Assembly: GCA_021774205.1 (NCBI GenBank)
Contig: JAJFJI010000035.1
Coordinates: forward strand, 1 to 9,387
Length of the DNA stretch: 9,387 nucleotides
Origin: Nitrosomonas sp.
GTDB lineage: Bacteria; Pseudomonadota; Gammaproteobacteria; Burkholderiales; Nitrosomonadaceae
Direction: 5' to 3'
The notes under the pieces are model-generated. The model worked only from the letters and a program-made list of their open reading frames with translations. It ran no database searches and had not been told where the DNA came from. A program made the position numbers and the translations under genes. This document shows positions 1-7,925 of this stretch, one piece after another. Positions within the stretch are counted from its first letter, which is position 1. Each line of letters begins with the position of its first letter.

Positions 1-147
1 GATAATGCTTGCTAGCAGCCCAATAGAAAACCAGCTATAAGCAACTTAATCAGTTAACTATTTTGTATTACATTCTACGAAACGAAAGTTACTTACAAAA
101 ACATGTTATCAGTGAAGCAATCTATTTCTCAATATGGAACAGATGAT

Positions 148-164
148 AGCTAGAAATAGCTTTT
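148..164 (+). terminator. Short GAAA-loop hairpin with T run, possible weak terminator
   Basis: A 5-bp stem (AGCTA / TAGCT) closes a GAAA tetraloop and is followed by TTTT. It could end a transcript entering from the left of the window, or be a small structure in the leader of the GGDEF/EAL gene. The stem is short and only partly GC, so termination would be weak at best. Nothing else in positions 1-254 is convincing: no clear -35/-10 pair and no gene. Confidence 0.2.
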
Positions 165-254
165 AGACCGCAAAAATGTCCATATTTCTCATTTGGCCGG
201 AATCTAAACAGTGGCAACCTATCGGGCTTCATTTACAATCAGCCATTCACTGCA

Positions 255-2495
255 GTGAAATGCCTTAACTCAAGTCATCGAGCATTTATCGTAACCACAT
301 TGGTTGTAGCCACTGGGCTGCTTTTATTAGCGCTTATTTACCATCATACCAATATCGTCAACATAACCTCAGAAACCCTGATCGAACAGGATGTTGCTGC
401 ACTTAATACAATATCTCAAATAAATAATACGATTCATGAGTCTCATCGACTACTAAACAAATACCAAACCAGCACTGACCAACAACATTTTCTTGCAAAC
501 TATAGCAATAAAAACAACAAAGTTACTCAATTAATTAAGGAATTGCCTGCCCAAACCGAAAAACAGTTACTTGTGGAATTGCACCACCAGACAAACAATT
601 TATCTGCATTGCTTGCTCGAGCACTGAACGCGCCAATTACCGACAAAAAACACATTGATTCATTGCTTGAAAAAATTACCTCTAATTTACACAAAATAAA
701 CCATCACACCCTTCTTCTGAACACCAAGTTACGTCATAATCTAGAAAACAAAGGCGCACAAATTCACGCCGAAGCACAGAAGGTCATTTACATAATAATC
801 TTGTCCGGCATACACATGTTTATTATCTCACTGACGGCCAACTATTATTTCAACAAGTGGCGCCGTTTTATTACGTTTCCTGAACGCAACCCGAACCCAG
901 TGCTCAGTCTCAATGGAAAAGGTCGGTTACTTTATTGCAATCCAGGTGCGACCAACGTCACAACGTCACTCGGTTTCACATCGGCAAGAGAACTACTCCC
1001 GACAAAACTAGAAGAAAAACTGGCCATTACTCGTTCAGCGGGACAATCCGGTGCATATTGGGAATATAAAATAGACAACCGAATTTTTAGCTGCCGCATT
1101 CGACACCATTCCGATCTGCGCTGTTTTCATGTTTATCTGGCAGATATCACCAATCACAGACATACAGAGGAGAAGCTGCAGCACTTGGCCTACCATGATT
1201 CACTAACCAATCTTCCGAATCGGCACAGCTTTGAAAAGATGCTTAGGTATGTCCTTGATAACAAAAAAACTGGTGCTGTTCTACTCGTCCGGCTTGATCG
1301 CTTCCGTTTTATCGTAGAAGCATTGGGACATACACCTGCCGATCAGGTGCTTAATGCAGTCGCAAACCGATTACTGCCATTGATGGAGCGCGAGAATCCT
1401 GTCTGCCATATCCATCGTTTTGAAGGCAATATTTTTGCTATTTTGCTTCCCAGCGTGACTCGGCAAACTGAGTTGCAAACTTTTACGCAAAAAATTATTG
1501 ATCTTATGCGCACATCTTTCGTTTTGGACGAAAGAAAATTGTATCTTTCCCTCAGCATCGGCATCACCCTCTTTCCTGAAGATGGTAATGACCCCAATAC
1601 GCTGTTGCGCCACGCCGATACGGCACTGCAGCAGGTTAAACGAGCAGGCGGCAACAGCATCCGGCGATATCTGCCGGAAATGGATAATAGTTCACTGGAT
1701 CGCCTTGAATTATTACATGAATTACGAGACGCCGAAAAACGTGACGAACTGGAACTGCACTATCAACCGCAGTTTAATATTTCCGGCGAGACCGTTGTTG
1801 GGATAGAAGCATTAATCCGCTGGAATCATCCCAATCGCGGCATGGTACCGCCAGCTATTTTTATTCCACTTGCAGAAGAAACAGACATGATCATTTCTAT
1901 CGGCTCATGGGTACTAATGACAGCTTGCATACAAAACAAAGCCTGGCAGGATGCCGGTTTAAAACCAGTGACAGTAGCCGTCAACATTTCTCCACGGCAG
2001 TTCCACTGCCCGGATCTGCTGGCAGCTGTGCGACATAGCCTGGAAGTTTCTGAATTAGACGCCTGCTGGCTGGAGTTGGAATTAACTGAAGGAACCGCCA
2101 TGCATGATGCTGAAATCACGTCGGCAACACTTAGCGAATTAAAATCATTGGGTGTTAAGCTTAGTATTGATGATTTTGGTACCGGCTATTCATCTTTGGC
2201 TTATCTCAAGCGTTTTCCGATCGACAAATTAAAAATTGATCGATCGTTTGTCCACAACATGACGCATGAAAATAGCGATGCGGCCATCACCAAAACCATC
2301 ATTACACTGGGACATAGTCTTGGCCTAAAATTAATCGCAGAAGGCGTGGAAAATCATGACCAGCTTTCGATGCTAAAAGAATTTGGTTGCGAAGAAATAC
2401 AAGGTTATCTTTTTTCAAAGCCACTCTCTCACACCGACCTATCCTTATTGCTGAACGAAAAGAAAAACTTGTCTGTACAGGGTCATTCACACTAA
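255..2495 (+). CDS. Inner-membrane PAS-GGDEF-EAL protein, probable c-di-GMP phosphodiesterase
   Basis: This 746-residue protein should turn over the second messenger cyclic di-GMP at the inner membrane. Visible order: TM helix at about 10-29, a mostly helical periplasmic sensor region at about 30-175, second TM at about 176-198, a PAS-like domain at about 205-300 (NPNPVLSLNGKGRLLYCN), GGDEF domain at about 305-470 and EAL domain at about 485-740. The EAL domain keeps its catalytic signatures: EAL at 518-520, NISPRQF, ELELTEG, DDFGTGYSS starting at D639, IAEGVE and QGYLFSKP starting at Q716. The GGDEF signature reads EGNIF (390-394) and no RxxD inhibitory site precedes it, so cyclase activity is unlikely; the domain may bind GTP and regulate the EAL domain, as known for some composite proteins. 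The start is GTG without a clear Shine-Dalgarno; no other ATG or GTG start lies in frame back to the stop at 147-149. The ligand sensed is unknown. Confidence 0.95.
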   Translation: MKCLNSSHRAFIVTTLVVATGLLLLALIYHHTNIVNITSETLIEQDVAALNTISQINNTIHESHRLLNKYQTSTDQQHFLANYSNKNNKVTQLIKELPAQTEKQLLVELHHQTNNLSALLARALNAPITDKKHIDSLLEKITSNLHKINHHTLLLNTKLRHNLENKGAQIHAEAQKVIYIIILSGIHMFIISLTANYYFNKWRRFITFPERNPNPVLSLNGKGRLLYCNPGATNVTTSLGFTSARELLPTKLEEKLAITRSAGQSGAYWEYKIDNRIFSCRIRHHSDLRCFHVYLADITNHRHTEEKLQHLAYHDSLTNLPNRHSFEKMLRYVLDNKKTGAVLLVRLDRFRFIVEALGHTPADQVLNAVANRLLPLMERENPVCHIHRFEGNIFAILLPSVTRQTELQTFTQKIIDLMRTSFVLDERKLYLSLSIGITLFPEDGNDPNTLLRHADTALQQVKRAGGNSIRRYLPEMDNSSLDRLELLHELRDAEKRDELELHYQPQFNISGETVVGIEALIRWNHPNRGMVPPAIFIPLAEETDMIISIGSWVLMTACIQNKAWQDAGLKPVTVAVNISPRQFHCPDLLAAVRHSLEVSELDACWLELELTEGTAMHDAEITSATLSELKSLGVKLSIDDFGTGYSSLAYLKRFPIDKLKIDRSFVHNMTHENSDAAITKTIITLGHSLGLKLIAEGVENHDQLSMLKEFGCEEIQGYLFSKPLSHTDLSLLLNEKKNLSVQGHSH

Positions 2496-2554
2496 AAAAG
2501 CGTTGCCCTGCCTAACTATTTTCCGCTGACCAATAACGGTTTCCAAGTTTGCAA

Positions 2555-2583
2555 GTGATATCCATCGCACGAAACGGTATAAT
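2555..2583 (+). promoter_or_regulatory. Candidate sigma70 promoter of ovoAB
   Basis: A perfect -10 box TATAAT lies at 2578-2583, with a poor -35 match GTGATA at 2555-2560 and a 17-base spacer. A transcript would start near 2590, leaving about 30 bases of leader before the ovoA ATG. The 125-base gap after the GGDEF/EAL gene contains no obvious terminator, so read-through from upstream is also possible. Confidence 0.45.
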
Positions 2584-2620
2584 ACGCCCTTTCAAGAATT
2601 CCGAATGATCTATAACGCCT

Positions 2621-4735
2621 ATGCGACAACAACGTTTCCAAAGAACCCCTTTGCTCTCGGGGGATGACATCAATGCAAAACGCGAAGAAATACGCGCTTA
2701 CTTCCACGCCACACTTGATTACTACGAGAAGCTTTTTGAAACGCTACGCAATGATGAAGCGTACTATAAAAAACCAATACCATTACGCCATCCGCTGATC
2801 TTTTACCTTGGCCATACCGCAACTTTTTTTGCCAACAAACTGATTCTTGCGGGATTAATTAAAGAACGAATTAATCCAAAATTGGAATCCACTTTTGCAG
2901 TCGGCGTTGATGAAATGAGTTGGGATGATCTGGACACAACGCACTACGAGTGGCCAACCGTCGAAGAAGTGCGCAACTACCGTAACACCGTGCGCAATTT
3001 GGTAGACAAACTTATCAGCAATATGCCACTGACTTTACCGATCACCTGGGAAAGCGCATGGTGGCCTATCATCATGGGTATAGAACATGAACGTATTCAT
3101 TTGGAAACTTCCTCTGTTTTAATTCGTCAGCATGCGCTTGAATACGTCCAGCCACATACTGACTGGGAACCCTGCCGGGAATCAGGTGCTGCACCGCAAA
3201 ACCAGTTGATTAACGTTTCGGCGGGTACAATTTGCGTTGGCAAAAATTTCACTGACCCCGTTACTTATGGCTGGGACAACGAATTTGGTCAACATGAAAC
3301 ACACGTTCCAGCTTTTCAAGCCAGTCAATACCTGGTCAGCAATCAGGAATTTTTAGCCTTTGTGGAAGCAAATGGCTACACGACCGAGAACTATTGGGAA
3401 GAAGAAGGCCGTTCCTGGCAAAAATTCGCCGGGGCGAAGCATCCGACTTTCTGGGTCAAAAAAAATTCCGAATGGCAACTACGATTAATGACTGAAGAGA
3501 TCCCAATGCCCTGGGATTGGCCAGTAGACGTAAATTATCATGAAGCCAAAGCATTTTGTAATTGGAAAACGGCAACCAGTGGCCAACCCGTCAGATTGCC
3601 GACAGAAGATGAATGGTACCGGCTTTATGATTTCACCAATTTATCTGAAGTACCGCTTAACGAACCCGCCGCCGGCAATATTCATCTTGATTACTATGCA
3701 TCCAGTTGCCCTGTTAACAAATTTAAACAGGGAGAATTCTTCGATATTACCGGCAACGTCTGGCAATGGACTGAAACACCCACTTATCCATTTGAGGGAT
3801 TCGACGTTCATCCACTTTATGATGACTTCACAACGCCTACTTATGATGACCAACACAACTTAATCAAAGGTGGCTCCTGGATCGCATGCGGCAATGAATC
3901 ACTGAGAAGTTCACGCTACGCTTTCCGTCGGCATTTTTTTCAGCATGCTGGGTTTCGTTATGTGGTCACTGACACGCCTGCTGCTCAGCACAGTTCCCAC
4001 TATGAAACCAACAAACTGCTTTCAGAATATGGTGAGTTTCATTATGGCGACACCTATTTTGACGTACCAAACTTCCCGGCAGCACTTGCTGAGATAGCCA
4101 TTGCTGCCATGGGTGACAGACCGGCGCATAAAGCGTTCGACTTGGGCTGCGCTTCGGGACGATCAACCTTTGAGCTGGCACGCCATTTTGATCATGTCAC
4201 CGGGATGGATTTTTCAGCCCGCTTCATCGGTCAAGGCGTACAATTAGCACAAACAGGCGTTCTACGTTACACACTCACCGAAGAAGGTGATCTGGTTTCG
4301 TATAAGGAACGCTCACTTGCCAACCTTGGATTGGAAAGCGTCAAAAATAAAGTTGAGTTTTACCAAGGCGATGCCTGCAACCTGAAACCCATATTTACAG
4401 ATTATGACCTGATTCTTGCCGCCAATTTGATTGATCGTTTGTATGATCCGGCAAAATTTCTAACAACAATCCATGCCCGAATTAAACCTGGCGGTCTATT
4501 AATGATCACTTCACCCTATACTTGGCTGACAGAACACACCAAAAAGGAATCATGGGTCGGTGGCTTCAAAAAAGATGGCGAAAACTTCACCACCTTGGAT
4601 GGTTTGAAGGAAACTCTGGGTCATCATTTCAAACTCATACAGGGTCCCCAGGCGGTTCCTTTCGTGATTCGCGAAACCAAGCGTAAATTCCAACATACAC
4701 TGGCGGAAGCGACTATCTGGGAGAAAATTTCTTGA
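2621..4735 (+). CDS. ovoA: OvoA: 5-histidylcysteine sulfoxide synthase / 5-thiohistidine N-methyltransferase
   Basis: OvoA is a non-haem iron enzyme that joins histidine and cysteine with O2 to give 5-histidylcysteine sulfoxide; its C-terminal domain later N-methylates the thiohistidine to ovothiol. The 704-residue protein has the full three-part build: a DinB-like iron domain at about 20-170, a formylglycine-enzyme/sulfatase-modifying domain at about 190-455, and a SAM methyltransferase at about 470-704. The likely facial iron ligands are H65 (in GHTATFF) and H156/H160 in HERIHLE (156-162). GGSW at 417-420 followed by RYAFRRHFFQHAGFRYV is typical of the family's sulfatase-like part. The SAM-binding loop is FDLGCASGRS from 506. 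The ATG at 2621 has only a weak ribosome-binding site, but the sequence looks OvoA-like almost from the first residues (SGDDINAKREEIRAYFHATL). It overlaps ovoB by 4 bases, indicating co-translation. The assignment is secure; fused domains and length match known OvoA proteins. Confidence 0.95.
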   Translation: MRQQRFQRTPLLSGDDINAKREEIRAYFHATLDYYEKLFETLRNDEAYYKKPIPLRHPLIFYLGHTATFFANKLILAGLIKERINPKLESTFAVGVDEMSWDDLDTTHYEWPTVEEVRNYRNTVRNLVDKLISNMPLTLPITWESAWWPIIMGIEHERIHLETSSVLIRQHALEYVQPHTDWEPCRESGAAPQNQLINVSAGTICVGKNFTDPVTYGWDNEFGQHETHVPAFQASQYLVSNQEFLAFVEANGYTTENYWEEEGRSWQKFAGAKHPTFWVKKNSEWQLRLMTEEIPMPWDWPVDVNYHEAKAFCNWKTATSGQPVRLPTEDEWYRLYDFTNLSEVPLNEPAAGNIHLDYYASSCPVNKFKQGEFFDITGNVWQWTETPTYPFEGFDVHPLYDDFTTPTYDDQHNLIKGGSWIACGNESLRSSRYAFRRHFFQHAGFRYVVTDTPAAQHSSHYETNKLLSEYGEFHYGDTYFDVPNFPAALAEIAIAAMGDRPAHKAFDLGCASGRSTFELARHFDHVTGMDFSARFIGQGVQLAQTGVLRYTLTEEGDLVSYKERSLANLGLESVKNKVEFYQGDACNLKPIFTDYDLILAANLIDRLYDPAKFLTTIHARIKPGGLLMITSPYTWLTEHTKKESWVGGFKKDGENFTTLDGLKETLGHHFKLIQGPQAVPFVIRETKRKFQHTLAEATIWEKIS
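4719..4723 (+). promoter_or_regulatory. Ribosome-binding site supporting the ovoB TTG start
   Basis: GGGAG lies inside the last codons of ovoA, 8 bases before the TTG at 4732-4734. This spacing supports the rare TTG start and coupled translation across the TTGA overlap. Confidence 0.7.
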
Positions 4736-5901
4736 GCAATGGTTTTGACCATGAAATTAGCCGCAAGGGAACCAACAGTGTTAAATATGATGAACGACAA
4801 AATATGTTCGGCAAACCCGATGTTATCCCATTATGGGTCGCTGACATGGATTTTGCCACGCCACCCGCTATCACAAAAGCGCTGATTGAGCGTGCCAACC
4901 ACCCCATCTACGGCTACACACGCTTTCCGGACAGTCTGTATGAAACAGTCGCAGACTGGGCACAGCAACGTCATGGCTGGGCAATACAACACGAATGGAT
5001 AGTCATGTGTCCAGGCGTGGTTCCATCATTAAATGCAGCCGTCCTGGCTTTCACTAAGCCCGGCGATTCGGTCATCATACAGCCACCCGTCTATTTTCCT
5101 TTCTTCTCCGCGGCAACAAATAACAGCAGAAAACTGTTACATAATCCGCTGCAACTGGAAAATGGCCGCTATGTGATTGACTTTGACCACCTCGAACAGT
5201 GTGCAAAACAAGCACACTTGTTATTGCTATGTTCCCCGCACAATCCGGTTGGCAGAGTCTGGAATGAGCAGGAACTTACCCGCCTGCTGGAACTTGCGAA
5301 AAAATATGATTTAATTATTTTGTCCGATGAAATCCATGCCGACCTGATTTATCCTGGCAACAAACACCGTGTACTTGCCACCATGACGGAAAGCTCAGCT
5401 AATATAATCACGGCGATGGCGCCCAGTAAAACTTTTAACATGCCAGGACTCAATCTCTCTACGCTGATTATTCCAGACAAGAAAAACCGCACCGCCATCA
5501 CACAGGTATTCAATGCCATGCATGTTAGTGCCAGCAATCCTTTCAGTATTGTTGCTTTTGAAGCGGCTTACCGAGAAGGAAAAACCTGGCTGGAAGCATT
5601 ATTGGTTTATTTACGCGATACGCGTGATTGCGTTGAAACATATTTGGCAGACCATCTGCCCGAAATAAAGCTAATAAAACCGGAAGGCACTTATCTTTTA
5701 TGGCTTGATTGTCGCGCCTTAAATATGGACGATGCGCAACTCCAGCATTTCTTCATACACGAAGCAGGTATTGGCATGAATCCGGGAATACAATTTGGTC
5801 GAATGGAAGGCAGCGGATTTATGCGATTTAATATCGGCGCGCCCCGCAACACCATTTTGACAGCACTGAAACAAATCCGCAAAGCAATAAACAAATTGTA
5901 A
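4732..5901 (+). CDS. ovoB: OvoB-type PLP-dependent C-S lyase (MalY/PatB family)
   Basis: This 389-residue protein is a fold-type I aminotransferase-class enzyme of the MalY/PatB (cystathionine beta-lyase) group. Family features visible are the N-terminal GTNSVKYD and PLWVADMDFATPP motifs, CSPHNPVGRVW, SDEIHADLIYPG with D199 placed to contact the PLP pyridine nitrogen, the Schiff-base lysine K233 in SKTFNMPGLNLS, and the substrate-carboxylate arginine R365 in MRFNIGAPR. In known ovothiol pathways a PLP lyase (OvoB) cleaves 5-histidylcysteine sulfoxide to 5-thiohistidine. The 4-base overlap with ovoA strongly favours that role here. Sequence alone cannot exclude ordinary cystathionine or cysteine-conjugate beta-lyase activity. 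The start is TTG, overlapping the ovoA stop, with a good ribosome-binding site; no better ATG keeps the conserved N-terminus. Confidence 0.87.
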   Translation: MSNGFDHEISRKGTNSVKYDERQNMFGKPDVIPLWVADMDFATPPAITKALIERANHPIYGYTRFPDSLYETVADWAQQRHGWAIQHEWIVMCPGVVPSLNAAVLAFTKPGDSVIIQPPVYFPFFSAATNNSRKLLHNPLQLENGRYVIDFDHLEQCAKQAHLLLLCSPHNPVGRVWNEQELTRLLELAKKYDLIILSDEIHADLIYPGNKHRVLATMTESSANIITAMAPSKTFNMPGLNLSTLIIPDKKNRTAITQVFNAMHVSASNPFSIVAFEAAYREGKTWLEALLVYLRDTRDCVETYLADHLPEIKLIKPEGTYLLWLDCRALNMDDAQLQHFFIHEAGIGMNPGIQFGRMEGSGFMRFNIGAPRNTILTALKQIRKAINKL

Positions 5902-5910
5902 TATGGACCC

Positions 5911-5948
5911 TTATGGGACAGAAGTTTTGAATAAACTCTGTCCCATAA
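5911..5948. terminator. 12-bp perfect hairpin between convergent ovoB and TIR genes
   Basis: Arms 5911-5922 (TTATGGGACAGA) and 5937-5948 (TCTGTCCCATAA) pair perfectly over 12 bp with a 14-base loop. It begins 9 bases after the ovoB stop and ends 6 bases before the TIR stop on the other strand. Neither side has a T run, so it is not a standard intrinsic terminator. It could protect 3' ends, act with Rho, or reduce collision of the convergent transcripts. Confidence 0.5.
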
Positions 5949-5954
5949 CTTGCA

Positions 5955-6368
5955 TCACTCGTCTGTGCTGGTTATATTCAACCTATTCAAGAACCCCGAA
6001 ACAATCGCTTCTTCCCACAGCCGGATGTCTTTGTCTCTTATCAGTTCCGGCAGCTGTTTCGCTGGAATATCCTTAGAATATTTATCACCAATCAGCAGCA
6101 ATGGTAACCCGGAGTCAATCGCACAACGCAGTTCCCACTGCTGACCGTCTGCCTTGGTAATACTTTCACTAATCAAACCAATGACGCCCGCACAGCCTCG
6201 GACTGTGTCCTGAACTTCTGTTTTCCAGGCGCTCTCCCATGATTTTTTCAAGGGCATATCAACACATTTCGCTTCAGGTTTTTCCTTGTTTATTTGATCA
6301 ACAAGCTTATCCCTTAACTCCGTGTCTTTTAACGCAAAACTAATAAAAACCTGATTCGTTGAAGCCAT
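5955..6368 (-). CDS. Orphan TIR-domain protein, ThsB/MTH538-like
   Basis: A 137-residue protein that is essentially one TIR domain. The first strand VFISFALKD (7-15), the helix ELRDKLVDQI, the WESAWKTEVQDTVRGC stretch, the strand GVIGLISES (61-69) and QQWELRCAIDSGLPLLLIG (76-94) match the pattern of the MTH538/ThsB-like TIR family. E79 in WEL sits where TIR NADases carry their catalytic glutamate. In Thoeris defence such proteins make an NAD-derived signal that activates ThsA; some bacterial TIR proteins act alone. No ThsA, SIR2 or other effector gene is in the window, and the neighbours are metabolic, so its role is inferred only. There is no TM segment or signal peptide, so it should be cytoplasmic. 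Its ATG has a strong site (GGAGG at 6375-6379, 6 bases upstream) and its own promoter. It is convergent with ovoB and downstream of nhaC in the same direction. Confidence 0.85.
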   Translation of the reverse strand: MASTNQVFISFALKDTELRDKLVDQINKEKPEAKCVDMPLKKSWESAWKTEVQDTVRGCAGVIGLISESITKADGQQWELRCAIDSGLPLLLIGDKYSKDIPAKQLPELIRDKDIRLWEEAIVSGFLNRLNITSTDE

Positions 6369-6449
6369 CCTGTCCCTCCCATAAGCAATTAAATTTTTAT
6401 ATGTATATTCTGAAGGAAGCGAGCCATAACTCCTACCCCTCTATGGAAA

Positions 6450-6478
6450 AATATAACACCCGACCCATTGAGCGTCAA
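6450..6478 (-). promoter_or_regulatory. Sigma70 promoter of the TIR gene
   Basis: On the minus strand, TTGACG (6473-6478) and TATATT (6450-6455) are separated by exactly 17 bases. Transcription would start near 6443, about 75 bases before the TIR ATG. The promoter lies just past the nhaC stop, so the TIR gene can be expressed independently of nhaC. No nhaC terminator is visible before it. Confidence 0.6.
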
Positions 6479-6501
6479 TGTAGTCCCCCGCCCAGGAAAA
6501 A

Positions 6502-7908
6502 TTAACCTACACTTTTTTGGTCATTGCGTAGCAAGCCGATGCCAAGGATCGCCATAACAATGGAAATGATCGGATTAAGTAAATTGAGAAATGCATACGG
6601 TGCATATTCCAGCGTTGCAACGCCAAGCGTCGCCGCGTAAAACGCACCAGCCGTTGTCCACGGAATTAATCCCGTGGTCATGGTTGACCCCTCCTCCACG
6701 GAGCGGGATAACACGGCTTTATCCAATCCTCTTTTCTGATATGAATCCTTAAATAATTGGCAATTTAAAATGATTGAAATATACGCCTCTCCCATTGCGA
6801 TATTACTAAAAAATCCAGAAAAAATAGTGGTTGCAATCAAAACACTAATACGTTCAATGCCTGCAACAACATGCGCCAACAGAACGCGTAAAAACCCAGC
6901 ATAATGCAAAATTCCACCCAAAGCCAGCGCCATGATGGATAACAGCAATGTCCAGGCCATGCTATAAATACCGCCACGGCCCAGTAACGCATCAATACTT
7001 TCAACACCAGTTTCACCGGGTGTATTCTGCCACAGCGCATTAATCACATCGATGACCTCTTTGCCCTGATAGAAAACAGCAATCGCCATTGCAAGTAAGA
7101 TGCTGCTAGACATACTAATTTCAGGCGAATACCTTTTCATGCTTAGGCCAAACATCAGTAATATTGGCAGCAATGTAAACAATAAATTTAATTGATAGGC
7201 GTCAATTAATGCCGCTCTAATTTCACCAATACTGTCAGTTGGCAGTGGATTTTCTGCATATTGCAAACCAAGGAAGATGAGTATTACCAGAACAATCAGA
7301 AAAGTGGGTACTGTGGTATACAACATGACATGAATGTGGCGATACAAATTTGTCCCAGCACTCATGGCTGCAAGGTTAGTGGTATCTGAAATTGGCGAAA
7401 GCTTATCGCCAAAGGTAGCACCTGAAACAATCATGCCAGCAACGATCGGCAACGGGATACCCATCGTTTCACCAATACCTATCAATACGACGCCTACTGT
7501 TCCAACAGTACCCCAAGAAGTACCCGTTGCCACCGACATCAAACTGCACAACACCAATCCAGCCGCTAAAAATATGGCCGGATTAAGCAGATCCAATCCG
7601 TAATAAATGAGACTGGGAACCGTGCCGCTTTGCATAAAACTCGCGATCACCATACCAATCAATAGGAATATGTAGATCGCGGGCAAAGCGTTGCTGATGC
7701 CTCGATTCATCAAGTCGCGGATTTCTAGATAAGTATAACCGAGCTGAGCTGCGTTTACCCCGACCCATATCAACGCCAGAAAGATAACCGCGTGCACACT
7801 GGCTTCATACACAAAAAATCCGATTGAAATCATCAAAAACACGCCAATAAAACACGTTGCGGCGTGAAAAAATGACGGATGCTGTTTTTCGGCAACCATA
7901 TCGTTCAA
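6502..7908 (-). CDS. nhaC: NhaC-family Na+/H+ antiporter
   Basis: A 468-residue polytopic inner-membrane protein with about 11-12 hydrophobic segments, exchanging external H+ for internal Na+ (or Li+) for pH and sodium homeostasis. Family signatures are TGTSWGTVG from 128 and GATFGDKLSPISDTTNL at 163-179, a conserved charged membrane stretch, plus GISNALPAIYIFLLIGM near 70-86. The C-terminal half has the expected repeated GLIPWTTAGAFYAATLGV segment. Length is normal for the family and I see no break. Two starts are possible: TTG at 7908 or ATG at 7899 (reading the minus strand). The TTG has GAGGA 7 bases upstream, whereas the ATG would be 16 bases away, so I chose TTG. A candidate small gene ends 10 bases upstream, its stop overlapping this ribosome-binding site. 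The exact ion preference cannot be read from sequence. Confidence 0.93.
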   Translation of the reverse strand: MNDMVAEKQHPSFFHAATCFIGVFLMISIGFFVYEASVHAVIFLALIWVGVNAAQLGYTYLEIRDLMNRGISNALPAIYIFLLIGMVIASFMQSGTVPSLIYYGLDLLNPAIFLAAGLVLCSLMSVATGTSWGTVGTVGVVLIGIGETMGIPLPIVAGMIVSGATFGDKLSPISDTTNLAAMSAGTNLYRHIHVMLYTTVPTFLIVLVILIFLGLQYAENPLPTDSIGEIRAALIDAYQLNLLFTLLPILLMFGLSMKRYSPEISMSSSILLAMAIAVFYQGKEVIDVINALWQNTPGETGVESIDALLGRGGIYSMAWTLLLSIMALALGGILHYAGFLRVLLAHVVAGIERISVLIATTIFSGFFSNIAMGEAYISIILNCQLFKDSYQKRGLDKAVLSRSVEEGSTMTTGLIPWTTAGAFYAATLGVATLEYAPYAFLNLLNPIISIVMAILGIGLLRNDQKSVG

Positions 7909-7925
7909 CTTAAAATCCTCAGTTG
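7904..7925 (-). repeat. Repeat copy A, inverted arm at the nhaC start
   Basis: Read on the minus strand this is CAACTGAGGATTTTAAGTTG followed by AA. It matches copy B (8129-8150, plus strand) at 20 of 22 positions. This arm contains the stop codon of the upstream small frame, the nhaC GAGGA ribosome-binding site and the nhaC TTG start, so the repeat supplies the nhaC translation start. Confidence 0.75.
7916..7920 (-). promoter_or_regulatory. Ribosome-binding site deciding the nhaC TTG start
   Basis: GAGGA on the minus strand, 7 bases before TTG at 7908-7906. It overlaps the TGA stop (7921-7919) of the small upstream frame in the string TGAGGA, an arrangement that would allow coupled translation. 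Confidence 0.6.

Noticed and set aside
147..165. String resembling the repeat:anti-repeat stem of Cas9 guide RNAs (GCTAGAAATAGC)
   Set aside because: Only a short GAAA-looped stem is shared; there is no cas gene, CRISPR array or remaining tracrRNA-like sequence in the window.
1343..2119. Several antisense and out-of-frame open frames of 80-105 codons within the GGDEF/EAL gene
   Set aside because: They are shadows of the strongly conserved GGDEF and EAL coding frame, with no own domain or ribosome-binding site.
5937..6389. Similar strings TCTGTCCCATAAC and CCTGTCCCTCCCATAAG on each side of the TIR gene, resembling target-site direct repeats
   Set aside because: The match needs a gap, the left string is one arm of the hairpin, and the right one is the TIR ribosome-binding site read on the other strand; chance is the simpler explanation.
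5955..7908. TIR plus NhaC antiporter as a two-gene defence unit with a membrane effector
   Set aside because: nhaC looks like a full-length ordinary antiporter, and the TIR gene has its own promoter in a gap of over 130 bases; same orientation alone does not support a functional pair.
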